Positions 33,591-45,295 are shown, counted from the first letter of the stretch. The stretch: DNA of 64,000 bases from Prostheceraeus crozeri (GCA_907163375.1 CAJQUW010015381.1:259352-323351); one strand, 5' to 3'. Notes: a model not told the origin generated them from the sequence alone. Made by a program: numbers and translations.

Positions 33591-34599
33591 AACTGTCAAC
33601 TTGATAGTCTGGGAATTGAAAGTACATGGTGCTATCGAGTTCTACAGTTTTCAATGAATCTAGACGAGTGTTGACATATTCAACGTTGCAAAGTGCGTCA
33701 AGGTAACACAATAATAAAAAACAAAACAAGCTAATGACTAGTTAATTTTCAATAGATACAAAAAAAGATTTTAAAAAAATTTTATATCCTAAAATGTCTG
33801 AAAATTTTAAAATTACTTACTAGAAGGACAAACAACCCTTCTCCTCTCCTCATGTGTAATGAATTGGCGAGTAAGTCGTTCTGTTCAAAATTATGTTCAT
33901 CACTTATATATTGAAAAGATCCCATTTAACAGTCTGCCCATTCAGATAATAAGAGGACACGTCTGTTTCCAATCAAAATACCAGATCTAGCTAACAGCGG
34001 TATTCCGCCATCTAAAATCTACCAGGTGTGTAAGAGAATTAATATTAGTTCCTTAAGCTAAAACGTGAAATAAAATTCTACAAAATATGCCTACAAATTA
34101 TTTGACTATTTTTAATGAGATCATCAACAGGAACTTGGTCTGGACGATCGCGTTTCGACTGCTTAATCCTGGACGCTCAAACCAGACCAAGCGCGGCCCT
34201 GAATATTTAAGATGCAGTCTCAAAAATTTAATTTATAGAATAGAAAGATTAGCATCTATCAAAAAAATAGAGTCACTATTGACTGAAATGTACCTCAGGC
34301 ATTTGAAAGAAGGACAGAGTCCAGGCAGTAGAGGTCATAGCTATAATTGTATGTGAATACCACAATGGAACATGCTCTGCGATGCAGCTTTCTGTGTAGT
34401 TGAAGACTATGAAATAGAGATATACACTGCTGGAGAAAACTTAACCGAGGCTAGTCGACATCATCTTTTTTCTCAAGTCGAGTCCAGTTCATCCTGATGT
34501 GGCTAGGCATGTATTCTCTTCACACGAAGAAAATCAACTATAGGCCTAATTGAAAGATTTTTCTTCTTTCGATACTCTTGTAATGCAATAAAATAGTAA
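33591..34599. other. Repetitive non-coding DNA shared by A, B and C
   Basis: No domain. The plus frame 34087-34356 is not kept open in B and C. An inverted pair CTTGGTCTGG / CCAGACCAAG (about 34135-34190) could form a stem; the left arm carries one change in B and C. Confidence 0.45.
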
Positions 34600-35290
34600 T
34601 AAAATACAAGGCAAGCTTTCGGGATCACCCGTCGTCAGGCCAGAGACAGAGAGAATGACAACAGAAAAAATAAAAGTTTACAATACCTACTGAATTTTAG
34701 TCACTTACAGTCAAGTCACAAAACGAGAACGAAAGGACAGGTCACTTCAGCATAGAGATCCACTGCTTATTAAGTCGTATGGCATCATCACGAGTGACTG
34801 TGTTATTCTTTTCGATGTGGATGCTCTCTTTTATTCTTCTTATATATGATAATATAGGCCTATCTACTGACCGCAATCTGATAAAAGTCAGAATAATTAC
34901 ACATCAGATAATATTGCACACTCCCTCGAGTCTTGTTGGGTCTGTGGAGCATTTGTCTGGAAATCTGATCTCGTGAGGCAGTAAATAGGATAAAATCTAT
35001 TAAACTAAGCAATCATGTCTAAGTTTCTTCCAATGAGGCTATTACAGGGAGTCGACGAGCTTCTTAATATTACTCCTGTATATCACATTTGATGAGATGC
35101 AATAGAGCCATCTGGGGGAATGGGTGAGATGAATAAAGAGATTGATTTTTGTGTGCAGCCCACAGACTATATAGAATTGGATACCGTGAGACTGCTCTGA
35201 TGGAACATGAATTGCGCAGATAGTGGTGAATTTTCCAATACTGGTAGAAATGTTCTGAGTACTTTTCTCACAGATTACATCAGTCAAAAG
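34600..35290 (-). mobile_element. Penelope-like element fragment (copy A)
   Basis: The minus strand has remnants resembling the end of a Penelope-like ORF: LYCISSNVIYRSN (GIY-YIG-like region) at about 35100-35060, and IKESIHIEKNNTVTRDDAI followed by LNKQW at about 34850-34750, the 'EAIHI-K..P-iNRD-G' motif that closes such ORFs. Downstream is CTGACGACGGGTGATCCCGA (about 34616-34638), a CUGACGA..GAAA stem-loop like the hammerhead-type motifs known from this group. It is an old, broken fossil. Confidence 0.5.
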
Positions 35291-36013
35291 GCTCCGAGAT
35301 TTTTAGCCGTGCGACACTCAACGTTGAAAGTGTGAAATGAAAAAAGTATAAAATCATTTCAAAAAAATAGCGTTGACAATGACGCCGTGCGCTGTGAGCT
35401 ATTGCACATGTTTCACAAATTTGATTATTAAGACACTGCAATCGGCACGTAAACGATCATCTGGAACGGCATCAACAAGCAACTGCTGTCTATTGTAGTC
35501 CCTCAGAATGATTGGGAACTCGTGTTTCTATGATTCTTCTGATGGCAAGCATTCTCGCTCGTCGAAGACTCGACTCTTTGAAGTCGAGTCAAGAGATATG
35601 GGAGGACTTTCGATGACTTCCTTCCGGTTTAACAACCAACTTTGTGAAATGCTGATGTCTAGTGTCGCAGATTGCATGGATTCAATCTGCAGCTGCAACT
35701 GGTGAGGGGAAATCAATCTTCGGTAGAATTTTCGCGTTTGTTCCACTTCGAATTTTGGTGTAACATTTCATGTGCAATTCCTCTTGAAATCGCATGTTCG
35801 AAGCATCATCGATGAAACTGCAACATGAAGGTTAAATCGCTAATTTGATGCCTTTTGACATTATCCCGAGCATCGAAGTTTAGAGCTATCATTTTTTCAA
35901 CATAACTGCACTGCATCGAATACCTGTGTGACTAACGTGAAGCAAAGAAGGTTTTTATCAAACGATCGCAGAACTGTAAAGTATCACTTTTATGAATTAA
36001 TGTCCGTCACATC
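35291..36013. other. Unassigned sequence shared by A and B
   Basis: The minus frame 35746-35528 (72 codons, recurring at 48264-48046 in B) starts MEQTRKFYRRLI but matches no family I know. It lies between the Penelope-like fragment and the decayed mariner and may be part of an unrecognised element. Confidence 0.4.
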
Positions 36014-36997
36014 CAGGGTGATTCAAAATTAGTTAAGCCGTGAATGTTGAAAACAACGATGGTATCGCTAGCTATATTCCAGACAACTATCTCACATTCA
36101 GAATCTTGGCATAATACGTGACATGATCTTTAAGTGCAGCAAATCCAACATGCTTCTAGCCTTCAAATAAGTCACCATTGGCCACGAGGCACTTCCACAG
36201 CCGTTCGAAAATCTGTGTAGGGCTTTGTCCACTATTTTTGCATCTGATATTGTGATTTCCGGCCAACCAGAAGAGAACATCGTGTTTCTTCACGTCTCCT
36301 TAAGATGAAACACGTATTCGTCTGAGCATGTCAGCTTTCTCAGAAAAGGCTGGATTATCAGTGATCCTCTTTTGCATTATCTCACATAATTGACGTCTGC
36401 GATCGACATCTCCATCGACAAGTTTCAGGCAATGCAACGGTTTGTAAGGATGGAATTAATTTTTCATTAGAATTCTACACACAGAGGACTGAGAAAGCTC
36501 TAATTCAGAGATACGACGCATAAATGCTGCTCGGCCTGTATCAACAGAACTTAGAACTTCTTTGATTTCTTGGCTGCCTACATATCTTGGTCTCATTTGT
36601 ACTGGTCTCTTCTGTACATGAGGACCTGTTTCCGAGAGTATATTTTCCCATCAATGAGAGTATGTCGAAGTGGTGGTTCTGTATGGAATTCAGTACTCCA
36701 GTTGTCGCCTCCAGTCCTCTACGGAACAGTTATCTTCTGCAGAAATTACCCAAACAGTAATGACAAATCGTTCCTGCATTCCGTATTTCGTCTTGCTAGG
36801 AAATCTAACTTATACAGCTCAATCTTGTTGGACGCATTGACTATTTCATTCAATAGGCGAATCGATTACACATTCACAGGATTGATGAGCATCGATGCTA
36901 CAATTCCGTCTAACTGCAACTGACGCTTGTGATGCAAATATCGTTAATCATGAGCTAAACACCTTTTTTTGGTTCACGGCTAATTAGTGAATAGTCA
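36014..36997 (-). mobile_element. Decayed mariner-like element (copy A)
   Basis: The left end CAGGGTGATTCAAAATTAGT (from 36014) and right end near 36970-36997 (inverse of ATTCACTAATTAGCCGTGAA) form imperfect TIRs. They resemble the ends of the DD41D element at 58631 (GGTGTTTCAAAAGTAGGCTAA). On the minus strand the transposase is recognisable in pieces: an HTH region near 36650-36500, then LKLVDGDVDRRRQLCEIMQK-type sequence, NPAFSEK and WLAGNPNI equivalents near 36370-36250 (clearer in copy B). Stops and frameshifts are numerous. Confidence 0.7.
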
Positions 36998-38421
36998 AAC
37001 AAATGCCGAAAAGATGCAACACTTTTCTGGCATTCCCTAATCATTCATCGATTGAAGTAGCGATCCATCAAATACACTGAGTGCCAGCGATCGATAAATG
37101 TGTTTATCGCAAGTTGCGTCGTGATTTAGCGATGTCTCAAGTATCCCCATTTCACGGTAATTCTTGACTGTTCGCAGATGCTTCATTTATTAAGATCAAT
37201 TTTGAAGGGCTTCCTCAGAGCTGCGCTCAAAATCAAGTATTCTATATTTTTGGATTGCTGTGTAGCCTAAGCGCAAGAATATCATATGGAACCAAAGAAC
37301 TAGCTGATTGGCCTCTTGAAAGGGTTGTCAGTGTTTTCTAGATAAGTAGGTGAGAATAGTGGGCGCTAATGACAGCAGCACGTGTAGCGATACCGAATGT
37401 GGTATTTAGAGAGCATCATTTGTCTTCTGCTGGATACCAGATTGAGTACCTGCCCACTGCTAAGAGCATTAGCGGTCCGCTAGTGGACCCAGAGAATTAG
37501 ATTCATCTGCGCGCACTTCGGTTTTCTAGAATAGAAGGATCGTATCTAGCCTTAATATTGAAATGGCACATCACAGAATTAGACAACTTGCTCCTTCTCG
37601 AATGGATAATTCGTGTATCGCTTGCTATTGGAAATGTCAAATAATAAGCTGTCAGCAGAGGACACCAGAGTCAGTGAGAGAGGCGTGCGTACTGTGATAT
37701 CACTTCGAACACACCAAAACACACATCACTGTCTTGCTAGCATTCGATTCAATGCATGCTATACAGTGAGAAATGCCGAGAAGAGGATGTGAAATCATCA
37801 AGTCAACTAATTTTCGTACGCCTGCTATTTTTTTGAATAATGATAGGAAGGGCCAACATTATGGAGAAAACTTGTGCGCAATGATCTGAATTCTTCGAAT
37901 CTGAAGGAATTGTGGCAATCGAAGCCTTTTGCTGGAACTCACAGTAATCCACAAGCGATTCACGACTTTTTTCCTATCTCTGTAAGGTATTAGGAATTCC
38001 TTTTTGCCCACTTAATAAGTTCCTCGATATGCCGTCGATTTCGTATTAATCACACTTCTAGCAAACCGAAGCAGATAAACAAAACATTGAATTCTGTGAG
38101 TGGAACTTATCGACAGATGTTAACATGGCACTGCTGTCAAAACCTTCGGTAGTAGTAAATAGCATGTGCATTGTATTTTCATAATACGGAAATACATATT
38201 CAATTTGATATATTATTCAATTGCTTATGAGCTTGTTGTGCCATCGGTCCGATTATGTTATCAATAATGGGGTTGTCCTGTAACTCGTCATCAATTAAAT
38301 GGAGTCTTAATGACGACTCATTTAACTGTCATTGAGCGGATGCCGTCCATGGACACGTCAATCATTTTGTTTCATTTAACCGTCATAATCCTTTTTTTAT
38401 TGATATTTATTTAATTTTCAG
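36998..38421. other. No gene seen; partly unique to copy A
   Basis: Copy B matches A up to about 37120 and again from 38821. The intervening 1.7 kb is therefore either lost from B or inserted in A; GTC lies at both junctions. No TIRs, domains or tandem repeats were seen in 37121-38421. Confidence 0.5.
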
Positions 38422-38755
38422 TGATAATTTGGCAGGGATGTCCATGGGACGTGTTTTTGATGTCTTTCCCATTACACGAGATTCATCAGTTATCGACCCA
38501 TGGGAACACCACAGGCCCACGGAACTTCAACAATCATTTTCAAAAAACAGCTCGATGTGTCAATCTGCATATAGTTACATGCATGTTCATATTCCATGTC
38601 AAAACGGCCCATATGTTGATATGGCACATGGCCGATCCTATGGGGACCCATCCCACTGGCCATTCCTGCGAATTCGTCCATCGTTCACTGTGTTTTTGAG
38701 TAACTTTGCAATTAATGAAGGAATTAGAAGACCAATTATTCCGTCACGATAACAT
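38422..38755 (+). CDS. Candidate exon of unknown gene
   Basis: A strong polypyrimidine-AG acceptor (TTTATTTAATTTTCAG, ending 38421) opens a frame that runs 110 codons to a stop at 38753-38755: DNLAGMSMGRVFDVFPITRD, then a His-, Met- and Ser-rich stretch with no domain I recognise. Base composition is visibly more GC-rich than its surroundings, which supports coding sequence. A shorter minus frame and a second plus frame are also open here, so the strand is not certain. If real, it would be a terminal exon. It lies in the 1.7 kb present only in copy A. Confidence 0.3.
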
Positions 38756-38915
38756 AATTGGTCAGGGTCAATGCCTATTTCCCTAGCCCCTGTTTTTTTC
38801 TCTCTGCCTCAATATTTGGTCTTGTTGCTGCATCCATTGCTCAGTGAAAGACTTTCTTGTTCCCTGGACAATTTCGCTTTCACTTGATCCGTAGTTCAAT
38901 TATTAACGGAGCTAG

Positions 38916-40236
38916 TACCGGAGTATTCCACTTCATATACCCGGTATATTAACTGGAAAATGACGAAATTGGAGAATAAGTTTGTATCAGGTTAATATAC
39001 CCGGGTATATTAAATGGAAACACCACACAATACGCACATTTAATACATGAGACGGAATCCGTCACTTAAAGCAACAATAATTTATTATAGGTGCATATAA
39101 TTTGGTCACATATGAGCTTGAGATTAAACTTTAATGGAAAGAAATTCACAACTTGAATGTAATTTATTACAATTATTTGAGTACAAAGTGAGCAACACCG
39201 GAACAAGCATCTGATTAAAATCTGAATAGCAGAGTAACAGTTGTTAGGTAAAGTCCCCTAACCTAACAACTTTGGGCAGTAGGAGCTGTATGAAGATGGA
39301 GTAACAAAGCTGTGGACAAGGAACATGGAGCAACAGATGCCATGCGTGAAATAAGAATGTTAACGCGATATAAGAACTAAATATAGACTTCCCACGATCA
39401 CCTTAACAATAAACACTTGCAAGCTCGAGACAGAGCTACTCCCATATAGAACTGCATAGAATAGTATACTTATTGTCTATCGCAACCAATTCATTGATAT
39501 CAAAAAATAAGAATATGTTCAAGCAGTCGAGAGAAGGAAAGAGAGAAGCGTTATACATGCAGGCGTACTAATATCTAATGAATTATTAATATCTAATATC
39601 TTCTGATTATTACACAACATCGGGCTTTTACCAGCCGTCAGAAAAATCGCTGGATTTGCATTTCGATTTAAAAATCTCATACCGGGCTTTAATGAGACAA
39701 CGCATATTATGTGCGATAACCAGATCTACTTGTTGTTATAGCTTCTGTCTGCATGTGAAAAGATAAGTTATTATTAATTTATGGACATAAAGACAGATGT
39801 CTATCTGATGTCATTAGTTGTATTGTAGACTGTGTCGTTCAAAATAGTCGTCAAAGAATATTAAAAACAACGCCAAGCATTGTTCTGCCCACCCCAGCCT
39901 AAGTATGTTATCGGTAAATGAATTAAGCCTCCTAATTCCGGGATCAGAAGAAGTCGGGATTTTGAAAGCCCTAGTATGCAGGTGATAAGACATTCCATTT
40001 GCCTAATCTTCTTCCGGTGTGATCACATGAGATACCAAGATGAGTGCTTGATGTACATAAATATTATTATATCTATAAATAATATTATTTTCTTGGAAGT
40101 ATTATTTCCAAGAAAATGGCTGGCTGAATTTTACAAAGACAATGAAAGTTTGGCACGAGTTAATATATCCGGATATATTAACTGGCACTAATTTCCACTT
40201 AATATACCGGGGCTTATTAGGTGTAAAACTCCGGTA
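38916..40236. mobile_element. MITE-like element between copies A and B
   Basis: The left end TACCGGAGTATTCCACTTCA and the right end (inverse of TACCGGAGTTTTACACCTAA) pair imperfectly, followed inward on both sides by ATATACCCGG/TATTAACTGG motifs. Palindromes such as TTAATATACCCGGGTATATT (near 38991) and TTAATATATCCGGATATATT (near 40159) sit just inside each end. No transposase. TA or GTAC at both edges may be the target duplication. It begins about 36 bp outside the inferred right end of copy A. Confidence 0.6.
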
Positions 40237-41339
40237 CGCATTTGCGAATCTAGCAGTTTATTGAATAATATTAACCTTCCTTTATTTATGTTCTGATGTC
40301 GATGGATTGTTTGCTTCAGAATGGAAAACTTATTTCAATATTTAATCATGAATTAAGTCTGTGGTTTCTGAATGGAAGACGAGTTCTTTTCCTGGGATAA
40401 CAATAAATTAAAGGATTTTTAAAATTATACTATAAGAATCCATTAAGGAAATCCTGTTACACGTGACGTTCTGAAAAATTAATGTGAGATTATGCGTATT
40501 TTCTGCTTAATGACAGTTAGATGTAAGCATTCTTAATAACTGTCAAATGTGAGGTTCTATGAAAAACAAAATTGCATATCTTTTAACTGTCACTTACAGG
40601 GTTTCATTAAACTGTCTTAAACGCTTTTGGTCGAACAAGTGTTATAGCATTTTTAATGAGATAATGAGAATTACCATGCAGTGACTCATTGAGATGGAGT
40701 GGCAATTTTCTGAAGTCCTTAACATGGTTTAGCGATGATACACATAGATCAGATGATACACAAATGACAGGCAGGTACTTCTATTCCCCCCACATTTCTG
40801 TTGTTGACACCCGGAAGTGTTGCATCGTCAACGGTCTTCTCTTGCTCCCACCTGTTCTCACTGACGTGGCATAGCGTTGATTGTGTAAAACTCCTCTTGT
40901 CTGACTTGTAGAACATGTACAGCCTCTGTAGACAACAGTCAATTGAAGTTCATGATCACAGCTGTACCTTGTGTTCTAACTGAGTATCCGAGGGACCAAT
41001 CCTTCATCCCAGGGTTGACGTAAGACCGTAAGTCATGTTGTAGTGTCACTCAGTGACAGATCAAGTCTATTCTAAACCCAATGACTAACTTTGGCGAAAT
41101 TTGATGATTTTGGAAAATTTGAAAAATCTCGGTATGATGATGAAGATATGTGTGATGTAGATGAAGAATCGTCCAATGGATTCTGCATCTACTCCCGAAC
41201 TAACTAGGCGGATTGTTTGCCAAGGCAGAATCTTCGTCTGTCCAATTAAGAGTTCTTTATACTGGTATTCTTAGCTCGACAAGAAGTGCCAGGGGGTAAT
41301 CATGCTGCTGATAGTATAAAAATTACTAAGTTTTATTTT
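40237..41339. other. Intergenic; zinc-finger gene relic near 41150-41210
   Basis: Mostly featureless. At about 41154-41207 a GATGAAGAATCGTCCAATGG ... TCTGCATCTACTCCCGAA stretch matches, imperfectly, the sequence coding the acidic DEESSNGKNSASAPE linker of the zinc-finger proteins. A similar relic precedes genes A (about 27575-27640) and C (about 52490-52550). Confidence 0.5.
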
Positions 41340-41582
41340 GTCATTTCAGGTTGCTTGTGTCGATTGCATATCAATTTCTATCTTCTTTTCCCTTCAGATT
41401 GGACATCGGCCGATTCTCATCAGTCTGACCTGAATAATTTCGAGTAGAAGTTGTCGGGCTCGTCATGTAGCAACGTGTGGACGTCAAATGAAATTGGAGT
41501 GTGAGCACTGCCCCTGGAGATTTTCGCCAAAACCATCTCAATATCGACACATTCTCGTGAACAAAGCGTTCAAATTCGACAG

Positions 41583-43322
41583 ATGTCCCACTTGCGCAAC
41601 AACTCTTCGAAGTCTTTCTCGACGAAGAGAACCAAAGTCTTGCACGAAAGATGTGTTCACATCAGAGATAGGTCCTATCAGTGCAAATATTGTTCTAAAT
41701 CTTTCTTTTCGAAACATCATAAAGACCGACACGAAAAATGTGTACATTTGAGAGAAAAAAAGTATCAGTGTCAATATTGCTCTAAATCATTCGGCACGAA
41801 GTCTAGTAAAACCGTTCACGAGCAAGGTGTTCATGTCAGAGATAAGTCCTACCAGTGTCAATATTGCTCTAAATCATTCGTCACGAAGGGTAATAAAACT
41901 GTTCACGAACAAGGTGTTCATGTCAGAGATAAGCCCTACCAGTGTCAATATTGCTCTAAATCATTCGTCACGAAGGGTAATAAAACCGTTCACGAACAAG
42001 GTGTTCATGTCAGAGATAAGTCTTATCAGTGTCAATATTGCTCTAAATCTTTCTTCACGAAGTGTAGTAAAGTCGCACACGAACAAAATGTTCATGTCAG
42101 AGATAAGTCCTACCAGTGTCAATATTGCTCCGAATCATTCGTCACGAAGAGTAGAAAAGTCTTGCACGAAAGAAGTGTTCATGAAACAGATAGGTCCTAT
42201 CAGTGCAAATTTTGTTCTAAATCTTTCTTTTGGAAAAATCTTAAAGACCGACACGAAAAATGTGTACATTTGAGAGAAAAAAACTATCAGTGTCAATATT
42301 GCTCTAAATCTTTCTTCAGGAAGTGTAGTAAAGTCTTACACGAACAAAGTGTTCATATCAGAGATAAGTCCTACCAGTGTCAATATTGCTCTAAATCTTT
42401 CTCGACGAAGAGAAACAAAGTCTTGCACGAAAGATGTGTTCACATCAGAGATAAGTCCTATCAGTGCAAATTTTGTTCTAAATCTTTCTTTTGGAAACAT
42501 CATAAAGACCGACACGAAAAATGTGTACATTTGAGAGAAAAAAAGTATCAGTGTCAATATTGCTCTAAATCATTCGGCACGAAGTTTAGTAAAACCGTTC
42601 ACGAACAAGGTGTTCATGTCAGAGATAAGTCCTACCAGTGTCAATATTGCTCTAAATCATTCGTCACGAAGGGTAGTAAAACTGTTCACGAACAAGGTGT
42701 TCATGAAAGAGATAAGTCCTACCAGTGCAAATATTGCTCTAAATCATTCGTCAAGAAGAGTAGAAAAGTCGTACACGAACAAAGTGTTCATGTCAGAGAT
42801 AAGTCTTATCAGTGTCAATATTGTCCTAAATTTTTCTTCCGAAATGATATTAAAGTCAGTCACGAAAAAAATGTTCATTTGAGAGAGAAGCCTTTTAAAT
42901 GTAAATATTGTCCTATGTTTTTCTCCTATCGAGCATCTCAGGTTCGTCATGAAGGAACCTGCAAACGTCAAACCCTTCATGAGCATAAAATTTGTCATTC
43001 CGATGAAGAATCGTCGAATGGCAAGAATTCTGCATCTGCTCCCGAAATGAAATGTGACAGAAATCCACAGACCGAAGATCTTCGTAATCTCATTGAACTG
43101 ATCGATAGTGAGAAAGCAGATCCTGACACACATCAGCAATGTGAACACAACGACATAAAGAAAATCGTGGAGAAGACGAACGTGAAGTCGAGACGTTGCA
43201 GTTTGTGCTTGAAAATGTACAATCGCCTAACAGATAGATCTCATCCAATTTTCATAAAGAATGGATATGAAACTCCTTCTCTGTGTGACCACTGTTGTGA
43301 TGTGTTATACTCGTGGAGTTGA
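41583..43322 (+). CDS. C2H2 zinc-finger protein B (15 fingers + 1 degenerate)
   Basis: A paralogue of proteins A and C, 579 aa, with the same 29-aa finger unit, RDKSYQ-type linkers and C-terminal C-X2-C / C-X2-CC module followed by two extra residues (WS). Finger 1 has lost both cysteines (RNNS where A has CSYC), so the functional array starts at finger 2. B uses finger types absent from A, such as FFWKNLKDRH and FFSKHHKDRH, and lacks A's acidic spacer after finger 2. Upstream in another frame, an ATG at 41488 begins MKLECEHCPWRFSPKPSQYR followed by a CPTC pair. This looks like an older N-terminal finger now out of frame with the array. A splice acceptor (TTCTTTTCCCTTCAG) ends at 41397, as in A. 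An in-family array this long suggests sequence-specific nucleic-acid binding, but no target can be inferred. Confidence 0.85.
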   Translation: MSHLRNNSSKSFSTKRTKVLHERCVHIRDRSYQCKYCSKSFFSKHHKDRHEKCVHLREKKYQCQYCSKSFGTKSSKTVHEQGVHVRDKSYQCQYCSKSFVTKGNKTVHEQGVHVRDKPYQCQYCSKSFVTKGNKTVHEQGVHVRDKSYQCQYCSKSFFTKCSKVAHEQNVHVRDKSYQCQYCSESFVTKSRKVLHERSVHETDRSYQCKFCSKSFFWKNLKDRHEKCVHLREKNYQCQYCSKSFFRKCSKVLHEQSVHIRDKSYQCQYCSKSFSTKRNKVLHERCVHIRDKSYQCKFCSKSFFWKHHKDRHEKCVHLREKKYQCQYCSKSFGTKFSKTVHEQGVHVRDKSYQCQYCSKSFVTKGSKTVHEQGVHERDKSYQCKYCSKSFVKKSRKVVHEQSVHVRDKSYQCQYCPKFFFRNDIKVSHEKNVHLREKPFKCKYCPMFFSYRASQVRHEGTCKRQTLHEHKICHSDEESSNGKNSASAPEMKCDRNPQTEDLRNLIELIDSEKADPDTHQQCEHNDIKKIVEKTNVKSRRCSLCLKMYNRLTDRSHPIFIKNGYETPSLCDHCCDVLYSWS

Positions 43323-44140
43323 AGTCCTTAAGATTAAGTTGAAGTCCTTGAGATTAATGTCCTGATTTGACGATTACCGGATTGTAATTTACATTTGGAT
43401 GGTCGCTCGCTGTATGAAGCACGAGTACTTGTAGAGTTGACATATGTGGCGGATTTGTTCTTAGAAACCGTGCTGTAATCCCTTTGGCAATGATGATGTG
43501 CGTCTACACTTGAGTGTGACTTGCCAACACTGTATCATCACCTCCAAATGTATCGATAAATACAGATTGCTTAGAATAGAATGATTTTATCTTTCTCATT
43601 TTCATGTATGTGAGTTGACATTTGGATCGTCAAAGTGCCGTATAAATTAAAATGTCTTAAAGAATCCAATTATATGAGAGCTCATTGAGTCTGTAGACTG
43701 GTGTTTTCCGCTTTAGAGCAGCAGGTATATCAGGCAACGCATGAAGATGCATTTGCTTATTGAAACATTGGAGGCTTATCAATTATGTCGATAAATGAAT
43801 AGATTCAACATTTACGATTTAAAGTTATTTATATTTCTGAAAGTTCTATGAAATGTTTTCTGGAAACAAATTTTGTTCAATTATAAATGAAATCTGAGAA
43901 TTGTAATTATGTTTGCAAGCATTACTGCGTTAGTATCCTAAATATATAGTGTTATTTTGCTAAATACTAAACAATAACTGACATTGAATTTGCCTCATCG
44001 AAAAACAAGAGAGGCGTTTCAAGTTAAGCTAACATGACTATTAGGTCTGCTGCATCCATCCCATGAAAGTGATGCGCTTAAGAAATAATAGAAATGTTGA
44101 TTATGAGGTAAATTAAATGACTCTTTGTAATTTTATTAGC
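43323..44140. other. 3' flank of zinc-finger gene B
   Basis: It has the same GTTGAAGTCCTT tandem repeat as A after the stop codon, then sequence matching A's flank with a 115-bp shorter middle part. No other gene. Confidence 0.5.
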
Positions 44141-44144
44141 CTTA

Positions 44145-44605
44145 CTCTTAAGATAAAACTGTACAAAGCCGTCATAATACCGATAGCCATCTACGCATTC
44201 GAGACATAGACACTGAAAGGGGAAGAGAAGAAAACTGGAGGTGTTCGAAATGAGGTGTCTACGTGCCATCTATGGAACCACCATCCGAGACCGTATTCCG
44301 TGCGAAACCATGAGACGGAATCTCCACATGAACACCACCATCGTATATGTAATTCTGAAGAGAGGGCTAAGCTGGTTTGTCCACGTAGCGAGAAGACCGT
44401 GAAATCACTATGTCTCAAGGGCATTCAGGCCGTACTTCTCGAACCCAAGACCGCCGCGCGTAAGACCAATGAAAGATGGAGAGACCAAATGCGAACGGAC
44501 AAGCGTCTGCCAATCAGCACCTTAGAACGTGAAGCCCAGAATAGGGGAATTTGGAGCCGACTGGTGGGAGCAAAGGGCGATCGTAGCTTAATCAGTTAAG
44601 TCAAG
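44145..44605 (+). mobile_element. RTE-like LINE 3' end (copy B)
   Basis: The counterpart of 30280-30750, encoding KIKLYKAVIIPIAIYA, RCLRAIYGTTIRD and RWRDQMRTDKRL in changing frames. Slightly less decayed than A in the RWRDQMRT segment. Dead. Confidence 0.7.
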
Positions 44606-45295
44606 TGAAGTTGTAATTTATTACGATGTGTCATGAGTTGAAAAAAGTGCGTGATGCTGAGATATTTTAGAACAAGTTCGTGATGCAATAAATCCATCGT
44701 CATTGTTAGGCAGTAATATTTTGTAGTTCATCTGTTCAGTTGTTTGCAAAGAAAACGCATTCAAGCCTCTATTGTTCTCCTATTTTCTCTATTATTCCTA
44801 TATTTTAGATGTTTTTCCTATTATTCGTTTAAGATCTCTTATTTTCAGGATTTATCCTAAATTTCCTTTTTTTCGGAATTTGAAGTACTTAATTAGTGAG
44901 AGATAAATGCGTGCATTGGGACACATGTCACTGACGAATCCCTTCTGAAGAAGACGAATTTATTGTTGCCTACAAGTGTCACATTTTTGATTATGCAGTC
45001 TCTAAATTGGGATTTAATTGGGCACATTGAGAGAAGTTTTAGTCATCTAATGGTCGACGCCTTCCTTTTAACCGGAGCAACATCATCGCATCAGACGATA
45101 ATAATAATAATCACTTTATTGAGGTCAATACGAGAGCGGTATGTGACAGAAAATCTTCCAGAAAAGAAATTACGATAAACAAGAGTACAGTAGTGTTCGG
45201 ATTTAGTATCATGCCATCGTGCTGGTAAAATATGTTACTAAATCCAAATTGTTACTAAACCCAAATGTTCAAAAAAACATGTAATTGATGATGTT
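44606..45295. other. Transposon-like debris, no gene
   Basis: The counterpart of 30751-31405: CCTATTTT-rich stretch (about 44780-44875), LINE tail (about 45093-45145), then an intact-looking pogo-type end TACAGTAGTGTTCGGATTTA near 45185-45205, which is cut short in A and C. Confidence 0.5.

Larger units (their letters stand above)
24777..38880 (+). repeat. Segmental duplication copy A
   Basis: This is the longest of three related blocks. It starts inside the foldback element and contains a hAT MITE, zinc-finger gene A, an RTE-like LINE end, pogo fragment, two CR1-like LINE pieces, a Penelope-like fragment and a decayed mariner. The limits are inferred from the B/C junction near 49681-49690, which joins sequence matching 38822-38866 to sequence matching 24777 onward. 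Sequence 37121-38820 is present only in A. By eye, A and C differ by roughly 0.5-1% over the first 5 kb and by several percent further right. Confidence 0.8.

Noticed and set aside
36570-36923. 117-codon plus ORF recurring near 49081
   Set aside because: It is antisense to the decayed mariner transposase; its recurrence is due to the segmental duplication.
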